From positions 1 through 37,910 of the forward strand of contig JBMTEY010000008.1 of the NCBI GenBank assembly GCA_049433545.1: a DNA stretch of 37,910 nucleotides, in the 5' to 3' direction. The notes under the pieces are model-generated. The model made no database searches, had not been told where the DNA came from, and was given only the letters and a program-made list of their open reading frames with translations. The position numbers and the translations under genes were made by a program. This document shows, one piece after another, positions 15,915 to 24,437 of the stretch (position 1 is its first letter; every line of letters starts with the position of its first letter). Source of the stretch: Ga0077527 sp049433545. Its GTDB lineage: Bacteria > Pseudomonadota > Gammaproteobacteria > Burkholderiales > SG8-41.

Positions 15915-16475
15915 CTATTTCAGCCCGGGCTCCGGACGGCGCGCAGCCTCCTGCATGTTGAGGAAGCTGTGATCGCAGAAACCGGGTTCGGCGCGCGCCT
16001 GCAGCGCCTCGAATACCGCATCGGGATCGCTCAATACGCGGCTGTCGAAGTGGCGCGCGTTGACCGCGCCGTAATTGATGCAGGTGTCGGTGCGCGCATC
16101 ACGCTCGAGACAGGCGTAAATGGTGGTCACCACGTACATGCCGGCATTGCGCTCGATGTAATGCAGGTACCTGCGGCCGCGGAGCAATTGCGCATCCAGC
16201 GCGCCTGCGCGGCGGGTATCGATCGCGATCACGCGCCCGCCGCGCTGGCGCTGGAAATGGGTCAGCGAATCGGAGCGGCCCTCGACCAGCAGCAGGTCAC
16301 CGGTCTGGGGGTCCACATCGTACTGCCGGTAGAACGCGCAGTGGACGTAAGGACTGCGCGCCAGCGGGTCGAATTGCGCGACTTCGGTGTTCTGCGCCGA
16401 TGCCGGCGCAAACACGCACAGCGCCAGCCACGATGCGGCGAAAATCCCGAAACCCCGATAAGGAAGGAGGCGCAT
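15915..16475 (-). CDS. Secreted protein of unknown function
   Basis: A 186-aa protein started at MRLLPYRGFGIFAASWLALC, which gives a good signal peptide cleaved at about APASAQ. Longer frames to 16499 and 16580 exist, but the signal peptide fits the 16475 start best. The mature protein is beta-rich with a VHCAFYRQYDVDPQTGD segment and four cysteines (two in ACLERDARTDTCINY), consistent with the periplasm. It is divergent from the aconitase-type large subunit, whose start is about 95 bp away. I recognise no family. Confidence 0.6.
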   Translation of the reverse strand: MRLLPYRGFGIFAASWLALCVFAPASAQNTEVAQFDPLARSPYVHCAFYRQYDVDPQTGDLLLVEGRSDSLTHFQRQRGGRVIAIDTRRAGALDAQLLRGRRYLHYIERNAGMYVVTTIYACLERDARTDTCINYGAVNARHFDSRVLSDPDAVFEALQARAEPGFCDHSFLNMQEAARRPEPGLK

Positions 16476-16570
16476 GCCTGATCCAGTGTGCGCCACCATG
16501 CCCCGCCTGTCCATCGCCTTGACAGCGCGCATGCAGAAACATAGCCTCGACCAGTCCCCCTGGAGCCACG

Positions 16571-17842
16571 ATGTCTGCACAGACCGCCGTTGAGAAAATA
16601 CTCGCGCTGAAAAGCGGCAAGGCCGCGGTGCGTCCCGGCGACGTGGTTTATCCCGATCCCGACTTCATCATGATCCACGACGGCGTGGTGATGGGCGCCA
16701 AGCGTGAACTCGATGCGCTGGGCATCACCCGCCTCGCCGCGCCGGACAAGGTGCTGATGGTCACCGACCACGACGTGATCTACGGCAGTGCACGCGCCGC
16801 CGAGCGCGGCGCATACAACCGCGAAGCCGCGAAAGCCTGGGGCGTGAAAAACTTTTTCGACGTCGGCCGCGGCGGCCACGGCCACATCTTCCCCATGGAA
16901 TGCGGCATGCTGCTGCCCGGCATGTTCTATTTCGACAACGACCGCCATGCCACCAATGCCGGCGCCATCGGCGCCTTCGGCTTCCGCATGGGCACCGAGA
17001 TTTCGCGGGTGCTCGCCACCGGAACCAACTGGATCGTGGTGCCGAAATCGGTGAAGCTCACCATCAAGGGGAAACTGCAGCCCGGCGTGCATGCGCGCGA
17101 CCTTGGCTTCCGCATCGCCGCGCTGATCGAATCCGGCGCACTCACCGAAGACCTCGATTACCGGGTGCTCGAATATGCCGGCGACCTCGACCAGTTCGGA
17201 CTCGCCGCACGCGCCGCGCTGTGTTCGAGCCCGACCGAAATGCGCGCCTACGGCGTGTTCGTGCCGCCCTCGCCGGCCATACTCGAACACGCGCGCGCCC
17301 AGGCGAAGATGCCGTTCACGCCGGTCTACGCCGACCCCGGCGCGCAGTACGAGGCGCAATGCGAAATCGACGTCAGCACGCTGGAACCGCAGATCGCCAC
17401 GCCGGGCGGCGTGCAGAACGCGGTCAACCTGTCGCAGGTCTCCGGCACCAGGGTCAGCCACGCCTTCATCGGCTCCTGCGGCTCGGGCATGTGGGACGAC
17501 ATGGAACAGGCCTGCAGCGTACTCCGGGGAAAGCGCATCGCACCCCAGGTCAGGCTGTTCGTCGCACCGGGATCGGAAGCGACGATGAAGCGACTGGCGC
17601 GCGAAGGCCTGCTGCAGACCTTCATCGAGGCCGGCGCGGTGATGCTGCCGCCGGGCTGCGGCCCCTGCAACGATGCGGTGATCGGCCCGGTGCATTCCGG
17701 AGAAGTCTCGATCTCCACTGCAGCCAACAACAACGCCGGTCGTTTCGGCGCGCGCGACGCGCAGCTCTACCTCGGCAGCCCGGCGACGGTCGCGGCATCG
17801 GCGGTGGCAGGCGAGATCATCGATGCAAGGAACCTGCAATGA
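16571..17842 (+). CDS. Aconitase-superfamily large subunit (LeuC/homoaconitase/DmdA-type)
   Basis: A 423-aa 4Fe-4S hydro-lyase large subunit. The three cluster cysteines are visible as IGSCGSG (C303) and PPGCGPC (C363, C366). MVTDHDVIYGS (63-73), GHGHIFPMECG (103-112) and TNAGAIGAFGFRMGTEI (128-144) fit the LeuC/HacA-type two-subunit branch rather than long aconitases. The small subunit overlaps it by 4 nt. Substrate preference within this branch (isopropylmalate, homoaconitate, dimethylmaleate and others) is not readable by eye. A leucine-biosynthesis role looks doubtful because no leuB or leuA neighbours it. Confidence 0.92.
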   Translation: MSAQTAVEKILALKSGKAAVRPGDVVYPDPDFIMIHDGVVMGAKRELDALGITRLAAPDKVLMVTDHDVIYGSARAAERGAYNREAAKAWGVKNFFDVGRGGHGHIFPMECGMLLPGMFYFDNDRHATNAGAIGAFGFRMGTEISRVLATGTNWIVVPKSVKLTIKGKLQPGVHARDLGFRIAALIESGALTEDLDYRVLEYAGDLDQFGLAARAALCSSPTEMRAYGVFVPPSPAILEHARAQAKMPFTPVYADPGAQYEAQCEIDVSTLEPQIATPGGVQNAVNLSQVSGTRVSHAFIGSCGSGMWDDMEQACSVLRGKRIAPQVRLFVAPGSEATMKRLAREGLLQTFIEAGAVMLPPGCGPCNDAVIGPVHSGEVSISTAANNNAGRFGARDAQLYLGSPATVAASAVAGEIIDARNLQ

Positions 17843-18375
17843 GCGGCGAATTCCAGTGGCAGCTCGCCGGCCGCTGCTACAGGCTCGGCCACAACGTGCC
17901 GCATCCCGGCGGCGTGGTACCCAGCCGCATCATCGTCGGCCGCCATTTCGACGCCAGGGACATCATCCCGCACCTGTTCGAGGAAACCGATCCGGGTTTC
18001 CACACCCGCTGCAAGCCCGGCGACATCATCGTCACCGGAAAAAACTTCGGCATGGGCCCGAAAATGAACGGCTACATCGCGATGCAGGCGCTGGGGCTGG
18101 GACTGGTCTGCGAATCGATGCCCTTCCTTGCCTACCGTGCCGCGATCGGCTGCGGGCTGAGGGTGATGACCGACTGCATCAATGCCACCGAGCTGTGCGA
18201 GACCGGCGACGAACTCGAAGTCGATTTCCGCAACGGCTTTTTCATCAACCATACCCGCGACATCCGCCGCGAATATCCGCCGATCCCCGATTCGCTGCTG
18301 GAACTGGTCGAACTCGGCGGCAACACCGGCTGGCTGAAACAGTGGCATGAATCGCGCAAGGCCGCGCAATCATGA
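17839..18375 (+). CDS. Aconitase-superfamily small (swivel) subunit
   Basis: A 178-aa swivel-domain protein beginning MSGEFQWQLAGRCYRLGHNV. The substrate-binding loop typical of LeuD-type small subunits appears as GDIIVTGKNFGMGPKMNGYIAMQ (about 61-83, the reactive Gly-rich loop), followed by a hydrophobic core ending VEVDF-like DELEVDFRNG. The start ATG overlaps the large-subunit stop (ATGA at 17839-17842). Together the two form one hydro-lyase. The frame is open further upstream to 16900 but lies inside the large subunit. Confidence 0.9.
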   Translation: MSGEFQWQLAGRCYRLGHNVPHPGGVVPSRIIVGRHFDARDIIPHLFEETDPGFHTRCKPGDIIVTGKNFGMGPKMNGYIAMQALGLGLVCESMPFLAYRAAIGCGLRVMTDCINATELCETGDELEVDFRNGFFINHTRDIRREYPPIPDSLLELVELGGNTGWLKQWHESRKAAQS

Positions 18376-19097
18376 CCACCCATCACGACGAATTCGGCCA
18401 ACCCGTCGGCTTCCCCCTCGACGGCTGGACTCCGCCCCCACTGCCGCCGCGCGCAACCCTGACCGGCATTTACAGCCGCGTCGAACCGCTGGATGCCGCG
18501 CGCCACGCCGCCGATTTCCATGCCGCCAACCAGCTGGAACCCGACCTGCGCGGCTGGACCTACCTGACCTACGGCCCGTTCGCCACGGAAGAGGACTGCC
18601 TGGGCTGGGCCGAACGCTCGGCGCAACGCCAGGACTACCTGTTCCACGCCATCATCGATGTGGAAAGCGGCCGGGCCGCGGGCATGGCGGCCTACATGCG
18701 CATAGACCCGGCCAACGGCTGCATCGAAATCGGCGGCATCAAGTACACGCCGCTGATCGCGCAGCAGCCGGCCGCCACCGAAGCCATGCACCTGCTGATG
18801 AAAAACGTGTTCACCCTCGGCTACCGCCGCTGCGAATGGAAATGCGATGCGCTGAATGCGCCGTCGCGCGCCGCCGCGCTGCGGCTGGGTTTTTCGTTTG
18901 AAGGCGTGTTCCGCAAGGCCGTGGTCACCAAGGGCCGCAACCGCGACACCGCCTGGTATGCGATCACCGACAGCGATTGGCCGGCCGTGAAGGACGCGCA
19001 CGAACAATGGCTGGACCCGGATAACTTCGACGCCGAGGGCCAGCAGATCGTCAGACTCTCGGGACTCACCGCACCGCTGCTCAAGGCCATGGGCTGA
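18372..19097 (+). CDS. GNAT-family acetyltransferase (RimJ/RimL-like)
   Basis: A 241-aa protein of the GNAT fold with the RimJ/RimL-type layout. YTPLIAQQPAATEAMHLLMKNVFTLGYRRCEWKC (about 137-170) is the acetyl-CoA-binding region, and LNAPSRAAALRLGFSFEGVF (about 173-192) is the classic motif B, where a neighbouring Asn is followed by a short helix and FxFEG. The substrate is probably an amino group of a protein or metabolite; none can be assigned. The ATG overlaps the small-subunit stop (ATGA, 18372-18375), so the gene is translationally coupled to the hydro-lyase. A terminator follows at 19101-19125. Confidence 0.88.
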   Translation: MTTHHDEFGQPVGFPLDGWTPPPLPPRATLTGIYSRVEPLDAARHAADFHAANQLEPDLRGWTYLTYGPFATEEDCLGWAERSAQRQDYLFHAIIDVESGRAAGMAAYMRIDPANGCIEIGGIKYTPLIAQQPAATEAMHLLMKNVFTLGYRRCEWKCDALNAPSRAAALRLGFSFEGVFRKAVVTKGRNRDTAWYAITDSDWPAVKDAHEQWLDPDNFDAEGQQIVRLSGLTAPLLKAMG

Positions 19098-19100
19098 CCG

Positions 19101-19125
19101 AACAGATATAACTATCTGTTTTTAT
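19101..19125 (+). terminator. Intrinsic terminator overlapping the convergent gene's 3' end
   Basis: Perfect 8-bp stem AACAGATA (19101-19108) / TATCTGTT (19113-19120), 4-nt loop, followed by TTTTTATTAATATTTTTT. It ends the plus-strand hydro-lyase/GNAT operon. Its second arm and T-tract encode the last residues (KSKNINKNR) of the minus-strand ATP-grasp gene, whose stop is at 19112-19114. There is no T-tract for the minus direction. Confidence 0.85.
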
Positions 19126-20164
19126 TAATATTTTTTGATTTCCTCGCCTGCGCCTCGCGCACGATGCAGCGCAGTGCATTCGCATACGGCACGCCGGAAA
19201 AACATACGTTGTTGCCCATCGCATGCGGATGCAGGTCGGGATTGGCATTGGCCTCGAGGAACACCAGTCGTCCGTCCGGCGTCAGCCGGTAATCGATGCG
19301 TCCGTAGTCGCGCTGCTTGAGCACGTGGAATATCGCGCGGCTCGCGGTCTCGACATCGCGCGTGAGGTTGCGCGACAGCTTCGCCACCCGCCAGCGCACA
19401 CGCCAGCGGTTGCGGTAGGCACCGTCGTTCTTCAGTTTGTATGAGGCGAACTCCGGCGCGCCGCGTCCGCGCCTGCCGATCACCAGTTCGATGCCGGGCA
19501 TCACCTGCGGCGTGTTGCCGAGCAGCGCGACATAAAGATCGCGGCCCTCGATGAATTCCTCGCAGATCAGCGGGCCGGCGTCACGCCGGCGCAGCACGCG
19601 CACCCGCTTCACCAGTTCGCGTTCGTTTTTCACCAGCGAATTGACCCGCACCTCGTCCGAACCGTCGCCGAACTGCGGCTTGACGATCAGCGGGTACGGC
19701 ACGCGCGGATTGCGGATCGGGCCGCGTTCGGGAATCACGAAGTAGCGCGGCACTGCGACACCGAGGTCGGCGACGATGTGCTTGGACAACGCCTTGTCGC
19801 GCGCCAGGCGCAGGCCCACCGGGCCGGTGCCGGTGTACGGGATGCCGAGCAGGTCGAGCAGGCCGGCGATCGCCGCGTCCTGGCTGCGGTCGAGGTCCAC
19901 GCATTCGGTGAGATTGAACACCAGCTCCGGCTTCAGCACCCGCAGTTCGGAAATCGTCGGCTGCACTGCGGCGTCGAAGGGCACGACGGTGACTTTCATG
20001 CGCAGTGCGCGCAGCGCCTCCAGCACATAGGCCTCGACGCTGCTGCGTTCGGGTACATAACGGCCATTGGCCCTGCGCTCCCCCGCCTCGGCATCGACCA
20101 GCAGCACGATGTCGCAGCGCTCCGGAACTGTTCTGGCGTCGCGTTGTTTTTTGTTGTCGGCCAT
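19112..20164 (-). CDS. ATP-grasp ligase, D-alanine-D-alanine-ligase-like
   Basis: A 350-aa ATP-grasp protein. Family marks include PELVFNLTECVD (about 76-87), the ligase-type RDKALSKHIVADLGVAVPRY (about 123-142), VKPQFGDGSDEV (about 163-174), the EEFIEGRDLYVALLGN nucleotide-binding strand, and the metal-binding FLEANANPDLHP near the C-terminus. The Ddl-like layout is clear, but stand-alone copies of this kind outside cell-wall clusters often join other amino or hydroxy acids. It follows the second M24-fold gene by 26 bp, so it is probably the last gene of the long minus-strand operon. Confidence 0.87.
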   Translation of the reverse strand: MADNKKQRDARTVPERCDIVLLVDAEAGERRANGRYVPERSSVEAYVLEALRALRMKVTVVPFDAAVQPTISELRVLKPELVFNLTECVDLDRSQDAAIAGLLDLLGIPYTGTGPVGLRLARDKALSKHIVADLGVAVPRYFVIPERGPIRNPRVPYPLIVKPQFGDGSDEVRVNSLVKNERELVKRVRVLRRRDAGPLICEEFIEGRDLYVALLGNTPQVMPGIELVIGRRGRGAPEFASYKLKNDGAYRNRWRVRWRVAKLSRNLTRDVETASRAIFHVLKQRDYGRIDYRLTPDGRLVFLEANANPDLHPHAMGNNVCFSGVPYANALRCIVREAQARKSKNINKNR

Positions 20165-20190
20165 GCGCCGATTCTAGCAGCGCAACCGCT

Positions 20191-21399
20191 TCAGATGCGC
20201 TGCCCGGCGCGGAACAGGCCGCGCGGCGCGCGATGCAGGCGCTCGAAACCGTCACGCGTTACGCGAACCAGTTCGCCGACCTGCACGCCGGCGCGCTTCG
20301 ATTCGTCGGCATCTGTGGTGGTGACATTGGGCTGGATCACCACGGTCATGTTTTCCACCAGAGTCATCTCCGGCAGCTTGCCGGCCATGCGGCTCTTAGT
20401 GCCGACTATGGGCTGGAAATAACCGCCGCCGAAACCGTGCATCAGGTCGTCGCACACCGTATAACCCTTTTGCTCGATCACGCCGGTGGCATCGAGGATC
20501 TGCTGCATGGTCGCGCCGTGGCGGATCACCGCGGTCACCGCGTCGAAGGCCCCTTCCGCAGTGGCGTGCAGGTCGCGGTACAGTGATGTCGCTTCGGCAT
20601 CCACGGTGAACGTGCGCAGCACCTGCCCCGCGTAATCCCACCAGAACGCCGACAGCTCGCAGAACACCACGTCGCCGGACTGCACCTTGCGCGGCGAATG
20701 ATGCTGCGGCGGCACGAAGATGTGCGGCTGCGCCATGGACGTCACGCCGATGTAGTGGATCATCGTCGTGCCGCCGTGCCTGACATAGGCGCTCTCGACG
20801 ATGGCGCCCAGTTCGCGTTCGGTGAGCCCCGGACGGCATTCCGCAACCAGCGCACGCAGCCCGGCGTCGGACAGCGCCGCGCCTATGCGCAGCCAGTCGA
20901 TCTCCTCTGCCGACTTGATCATGCGCAGCCGTACGTATTCGGCATCGAGCCCGGTGACCTCGAACCGCGCTTCGAGCTGTTTGTATTTGGACGCCGGCAG
21001 CGGCCCCATGATGCCTATGCGCTTCGCGCCGCGGCGCGAAAGTTCAGTTATGGTCTTGGCGATGCCCTGGTGTTCGCCCCAGCGCACATCCACGCCTTTG
21101 GCCAGCTTTTTTCCCAGCGGGAAATGGTTGTGCCATTCCATGTGCATCAGCATCTGCTCGCCGGGCCGGAAAATCACGTAGGCCTCGACCGTGCCCGGCC
21201 AGCCGGTGACCCACTGCGGCGCGTTGCCGCTGCGGTGATCGGTCACCACCAGCAGGTGGTCACAGCCGTGCTTCTCCATGACCGATGAGAGCGCGGCGTG
21301 GCGGCGCGCATATTCGGCGTCGGAAAAGCGCGGGTACTCCTGCTCCATGATGGCGAGCAGCCGCGGCTCGAGATTCAGCTTATCTGACACGTCGCTCAC
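20191..21399 (-). CDS. M24 (pita-bread) family protein lacking most metal ligands
   Basis: A 402-aa protein with a creatinase/prolidase-like N-terminal domain (residues 1 to about 160) and a C-terminal M24 fold. Start is GTG at 21399, overlapping the upstream stop in GTGA. The five usual metal ligands (D, D, H, E, E) appear as E248, Q259, H321 (in MHGFGGGYF), Q356 and G375, so only the His is kept. That argues against metallo-aminopeptidase activity. It resembles creatinase-type members, which use the fold without metal to cut C-N bonds in small amidino or amide compounds. The actual substrate is unknown. It is co-transcribed with an aldo/keto reductase. Confidence 0.8.
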   Translation of the reverse strand: MSDVSDKLNLEPRLLAIMEQEYPRFSDAEYARRHAALSSVMEKHGCDHLLVVTDHRSGNAPQWVTGWPGTVEAYVIFRPGEQMLMHMEWHNHFPLGKKLAKGVDVRWGEHQGIAKTITELSRRGAKRIGIMGPLPASKYKQLEARFEVTGLDAEYVRLRMIKSAEEIDWLRIGAALSDAGLRALVAECRPGLTERELGAIVESAYVRHGGTTMIHYIGVTSMAQPHIFVPPQHHSPRKVQSGDVVFCELSAFWWDYAGQVLRTFTVDAEATSLYRDLHATAEGAFDAVTAVIRHGATMQQILDATGVIEQKGYTVCDDLMHGFGGGYFQPIVGTKSRMAGKLPEMTLVENMTVVIQPNVTTTDADESKRAGVQVGELVRVTRDGFERLHRAPRGLFRAGQRI

Positions 21400-22379
21400 A
21401 GCCCCATTCCTTTCATCTGCGCTTCGCCGTAGCGCGTGCCGGCGCCGGCGCCCGGCCTGAACAGTTCCGACAGTTCGGCCAGCACCGCTTCGGGCAGCAC
21501 CAGCTGCGCTGCAGCCACGTTGAGGTCGACGTTGGCCGCGTGATTGGTGCCCGGTATGGGCACGATGAATTCACCCTGCGCCAGCACCCAGGCGATCGCG
21601 ACCTGCGCCGGCGTCGCTTCCAGCGACTTCGCGATCTCCTCCAGCCCCGCAACCAGCTTCACATTCCTGGCAAGATTGTCCGCCAGGAACCGCGGATGGC
21701 GGCGCCGGCGGTCGTTTTTCGGCAGGTCTTCGACGCTCTGGATTTTGCCGGTCAGCAAACCCCGCCCCAGCGGCGCATAGCCAATGAAACCGATGCCCAG
21801 TTCGCGGCAGGCCGCCAGGATGCCGTCCTCCACGTCGCGCGCCCACAGAGAGTATTCCGTCTGCAGCACGGTCAGCGGATGCTCGGCATGCGCGCGCCGC
21901 AGCGTATTGGCGCCGGCTTCGCACAAGCCGATGTAGCGGACCTTGCCTTTGCGCACCAATTCGCCCATTGCACCCACGGTATCCTCGATCGGCACAGCGG
22001 GATCCACCCGGTGCAGGTAGTAGATGTCGATGACGTCAGTGCCGTAGCGTTTCAAGCTGACGTCGCAGCATTTCGTCAGATACTCGGGCCTGCCGTCGGT
22101 CGCTTTTTTGCCGTCAGGCAGCGTGATGTTGCCGAACTTGGAGGTGATCAGCACCCCGCGGCGGCGTTTGCCCAGCGCCCGTCCCAGCAGCACCTCGTGC
22201 CGGCCGTTCCAGTAATCGTCGCCGCTGTCAAAATGATTGATCCCCAGGTCCAGCGCCCGGGCTATGGCGTTGTTGAAATCCGCCTCCAGCGGCGTGTCGT
22301 ACTGCACCGGCGTCGCCCCCCTGCCCATGCCGATGGCTGATACCTCGGGACCGTTATTGCCCAATTGCCGGAATTTCAT
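21396..22379 (-). CDS. Aldo/keto reductase
   Basis: A 327-aa AKR with all four catalytic residues in place: D51 (NHFDSGDDYWNG, Y56), K81 (LITSKFG) and H123 (YLHRVDP). IPGTNHAANV is the C-terminal cofactor-binding region. Such enzymes reduce aldehydes or ketones with NADPH. It starts MKFRQLGNNGPEVSAIGMG, the standard AKR beginning. The gene overlaps the following M24-fold gene by 4 nt and lies 81 bp after the Bug receptor, within the long minus-strand operon. A catabolic role on an operon intermediate is inferred. Confidence 0.92.
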   Translation of the reverse strand: MKFRQLGNNGPEVSAIGMGRGATPVQYDTPLEADFNNAIARALDLGINHFDSGDDYWNGRHEVLLGRALGKRRRGVLITSKFGNITLPDGKKATDGRPEYLTKCCDVSLKRYGTDVIDIYYLHRVDPAVPIEDTVGAMGELVRKGKVRYIGLCEAGANTLRRAHAEHPLTVLQTEYSLWARDVEDGILAACRELGIGFIGYAPLGRGLLTGKIQSVEDLPKNDRRRRHPRFLADNLARNVKLVAGLEEIAKSLEATPAQVAIAWVLAQGEFIVPIPGTNHAANVDLNVAAAQLVLPEAVLAELSELFRPGAGAGTRYGEAQMKGMGL

Positions 22380-22460
22380 TGCACCCTGCCCCTGCGGCGG
22401 ATCAAACGAAACGGGCGGCGCAAACCGCGCCGCCCGCGTGACATCGACTGCAAGTCAGGC

Positions 22461-23426
22461 TTATCGCGGCTTGATGCCCGCAGCCTTGACGATGGTTTGG
22501 GCATCCGCGATTTCTTCGCGCACAAACTTCGCGAACTGCGCAGGATTCATGTCCATCGTGTCATTACCCAGTGAGACCAGCCTGCCCTTGACGCCTGGAT
22601 CATTCGCCGCCGCCTTGATCGCGGCCGCGACCTTGTTGATGACCGGTTGCGGCACGCCCTTGGGCGCCCAGACGCCGAACCACAGCGAGAAATCAAACTT
22701 GGGCACGCCCGATTCCGCAATGGTTGGCACATCGGGCAACACGCCCGAACGCTTGATCGTGCTGACCGCCAGCGGGCGCAGCCGTTTGGCCTGGATATGA
22801 CCCATGCCGGCGGAAATCGGCGAGAAGTAGAAGTCGACGCGCCCGCCGACGATGTCAGCCAGCACTTCGCCCGAACCCTTGTACGGGATGTGATTCAGGT
22901 TCACCTTGGTCGCAAGCTTGAACTTTTCCAGGTTCATGTGCGTGCCGCTGCCGACGCCGGCCGATGCGAAGTTGATCGACCCGGGCTTGGCCTTGGCGGC
23001 ATTGATCAGGTCCCGCACCGACTTGTAGGCGGAATTATTGGGAGTGACCAGCACATTGGGCTGCATCGCCAGGGGGCCGATGTCGACAAAATCGCTGGTC
23101 TTGTACGGCAGGTTGGCATACAGCAGGTGATTGGACGCATAACCTGAAGAATGCATCAGCAGGGTGTAGCCGTCCGGCGTGGCGCGGGCCGCAACGCCTG
23201 CCGCGAGGGTGCCGCCGGCGCCGCCGCGATTGTCGGCAAGCACGGTCTGGCCCCACAACTCGGTCCACTTGTTGGTGTAGAGGCGGCCGACGATATCGGT
23301 CGAGCTGCCCGGCGGGAACGCGATCATGAAGCGCACCGGCTTGGTCGGAAAGTCAGCGGCCAGCGCGGTCAGGGGTGCAGCGGTCGCGGCCAGCAGTGCC
23401 AGCCCCAGTTTTATTGCCGTTCTCAT
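22461..23426 (-). CDS. Bug-family tripartite tricarboxylate transporter receptor
   Basis: A 321-aa periplasmic solute-binding protein with a signal peptide (MRTAIKLGLALLAATAAPLTALAAD) followed by FPTKPVRFMIAFPPGSSTDIVGRLY, APDGYTLLMHSSGYASN, and HIPYKGSGEVLADIVGG, the standard Bug pattern for binding carboxylated ligands. GAGGAGAAGG precedes the ATG. It is one of two such receptors inside the long minus-strand operon (the other at 29096), suggesting the operon's substrate or a breakdown product is an organic acid. There is no TctA/TctB permease in the window. Confidence 0.94.
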   Translation of the reverse strand: MRTAIKLGLALLAATAAPLTALAADFPTKPVRFMIAFPPGSSTDIVGRLYTNKWTELWGQTVLADNRGGAGGTLAAGVAARATPDGYTLLMHSSGYASNHLLYANLPYKTSDFVDIGPLAMQPNVLVTPNNSAYKSVRDLINAAKAKPGSINFASAGVGSGTHMNLEKFKLATKVNLNHIPYKGSGEVLADIVGGRVDFYFSPISAGMGHIQAKRLRPLAVSTIKRSGVLPDVPTIAESGVPKFDFSLWFGVWAPKGVPQPVINKVAAAIKAAANDPGVKGRLVSLGNDTMDMNPAQFAKFVREEIADAQTIVKAAGIKPR

Positions 23427-23449
23427 TGCCTTCTCCTCAGCTTGGTTTT

Positions 23450-24376
23450 TTAAAGTCCGTCGCCGATGTCGACATTTTCGGGCTTGAGTTCGATGCCTGA
23501 GGCCCGGGCCTGCAACAGCAGCAAGGTCGAAAAATCCTGGTCAGTGTAACCGTTCCCGATCAAAGTTTGAACCAGATCGCGGGTGATGGCCGTGGTCGGC
23601 ATCGGCACCCCGTGGGTGCGGCCAGCGGCGAGCCCGAGGTCGATGTCCTTGCGCAGCAGTTCCGGGGTGAAAGTGACGTGGAAATCGAGGTTGGACAGGG
23701 CCGGGGTCTTGTAGGCGGTGAACATCGAGCCCATCACGCTCTTGTTGAGGAAATCAAGGAAGGCATGGCGTTTCATGCCGGCCTTCTCGGCAAGCACGGT
23801 GATTTCGCACAGGTTCTGGATCACTACGCCGAGCATCACGTTGTGGCAGATTTTCGCGATGCGCGACAGTTCGCCGTCGCCGACATAGGACACCCCGCGG
23901 CCTATGGCCTGCAGGTACGGGTTGACGGCGTCGAAGGCATCCTGCGGACCCGAGGCCACCACCGTCAGCTTGCCGGCCTTGATCACCTTGGCGTTGCCGG
24001 ACACCGGCGCAGCCAGCAGCTTGACGCCCTTCTCACCCAGCTTGGCGCGGATCTCGGCCGATTCCTCCAGCGAAATCGAGGTGCTGTCGACGATGATCTT
24101 CTGTTTGCCGCCCGCGGACAGCACTCCGTTCGCGCCGAACAGCACTTCCTTTACGTCCTTGCCGGTGGACACCATGGTGAACACGATGTCGCAGCCGGCG
24201 AGGTCGGTCAGTTTGTCGGCTACTTTCGCGCCGGATTTCGCCAGCGGCTCGGCCTTGGCCCTGGTGCGGTTCCATACCGTGATGTCGCAGCCGGCCTTAG
24301 CCAGGCGCTCCGCCATCGCGTATCCCATGCGGCCGATGCCGATCCAGCCCAGCTTGTGTTGTTTCATGTTTGCCAT
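23450..24376 (-). CDS. Beta-hydroxyacid (3-hydroxyisobutyrate-type) dehydrogenase
   Basis: A 308-aa NAD(P)-dependent dehydrogenase started at MANMKQHKLGWIGIGRMG, preceded by AAGGAAAAAG. The Rossmann motif GIGRMG opens the protein. VDSTSISLEES (about 108-118), LAAPVSGNAKV (about 132-142), the catalytic Lys in SRIAKICHN (about 186) and LLRKDIDLGL (about 246-255) follow the family order. The usual DAPVSG reads AAPVSG. Members act on 3-hydroxyisobutyrate, tartronate semialdehyde, 2-(hydroxymethyl)glutarate and similar compounds; the substrate here is not decided. It is 61 bp after the E2 gene within the operon. Confidence 0.92.
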   Translation of the reverse strand: MANMKQHKLGWIGIGRMGYAMAERLAKAGCDITVWNRTRAKAEPLAKSGAKVADKLTDLAGCDIVFTMVSTGKDVKEVLFGANGVLSAGGKQKIIVDSTSISLEESAEIRAKLGEKGVKLLAAPVSGNAKVIKAGKLTVVASGPQDAFDAVNPYLQAIGRGVSYVGDGELSRIAKICHNVMLGVVIQNLCEITVLAEKAGMKRHAFLDFLNKSVMGSMFTAYKTPALSNLDFHVTFTPELLRKDIDLGLAAGRTHGVPMPTTAITRDLVQTLIGNGYTDQDFSTLLLLQARASGIELKPENVDIGDGL

Positions 24377-24437
24377 TTCTTTTTCCTTATAGGTCCAGAT
24401 TTGTTTACAACCAGCCACCATTCACCAATTACCGTTT

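Noticed and set aside
16262..17839. 525-codon open frame on the minus strand
   Set aside because: Antisense to the aconitase-type large subunit with its three cluster cysteines.
16571..18375. Leucine biosynthesis leuCD
   Set aside because: No leuA or leuB nearby and a coupled GNAT gene follows; the two-subunit hydro-lyase fold alone does not decide the pathway.
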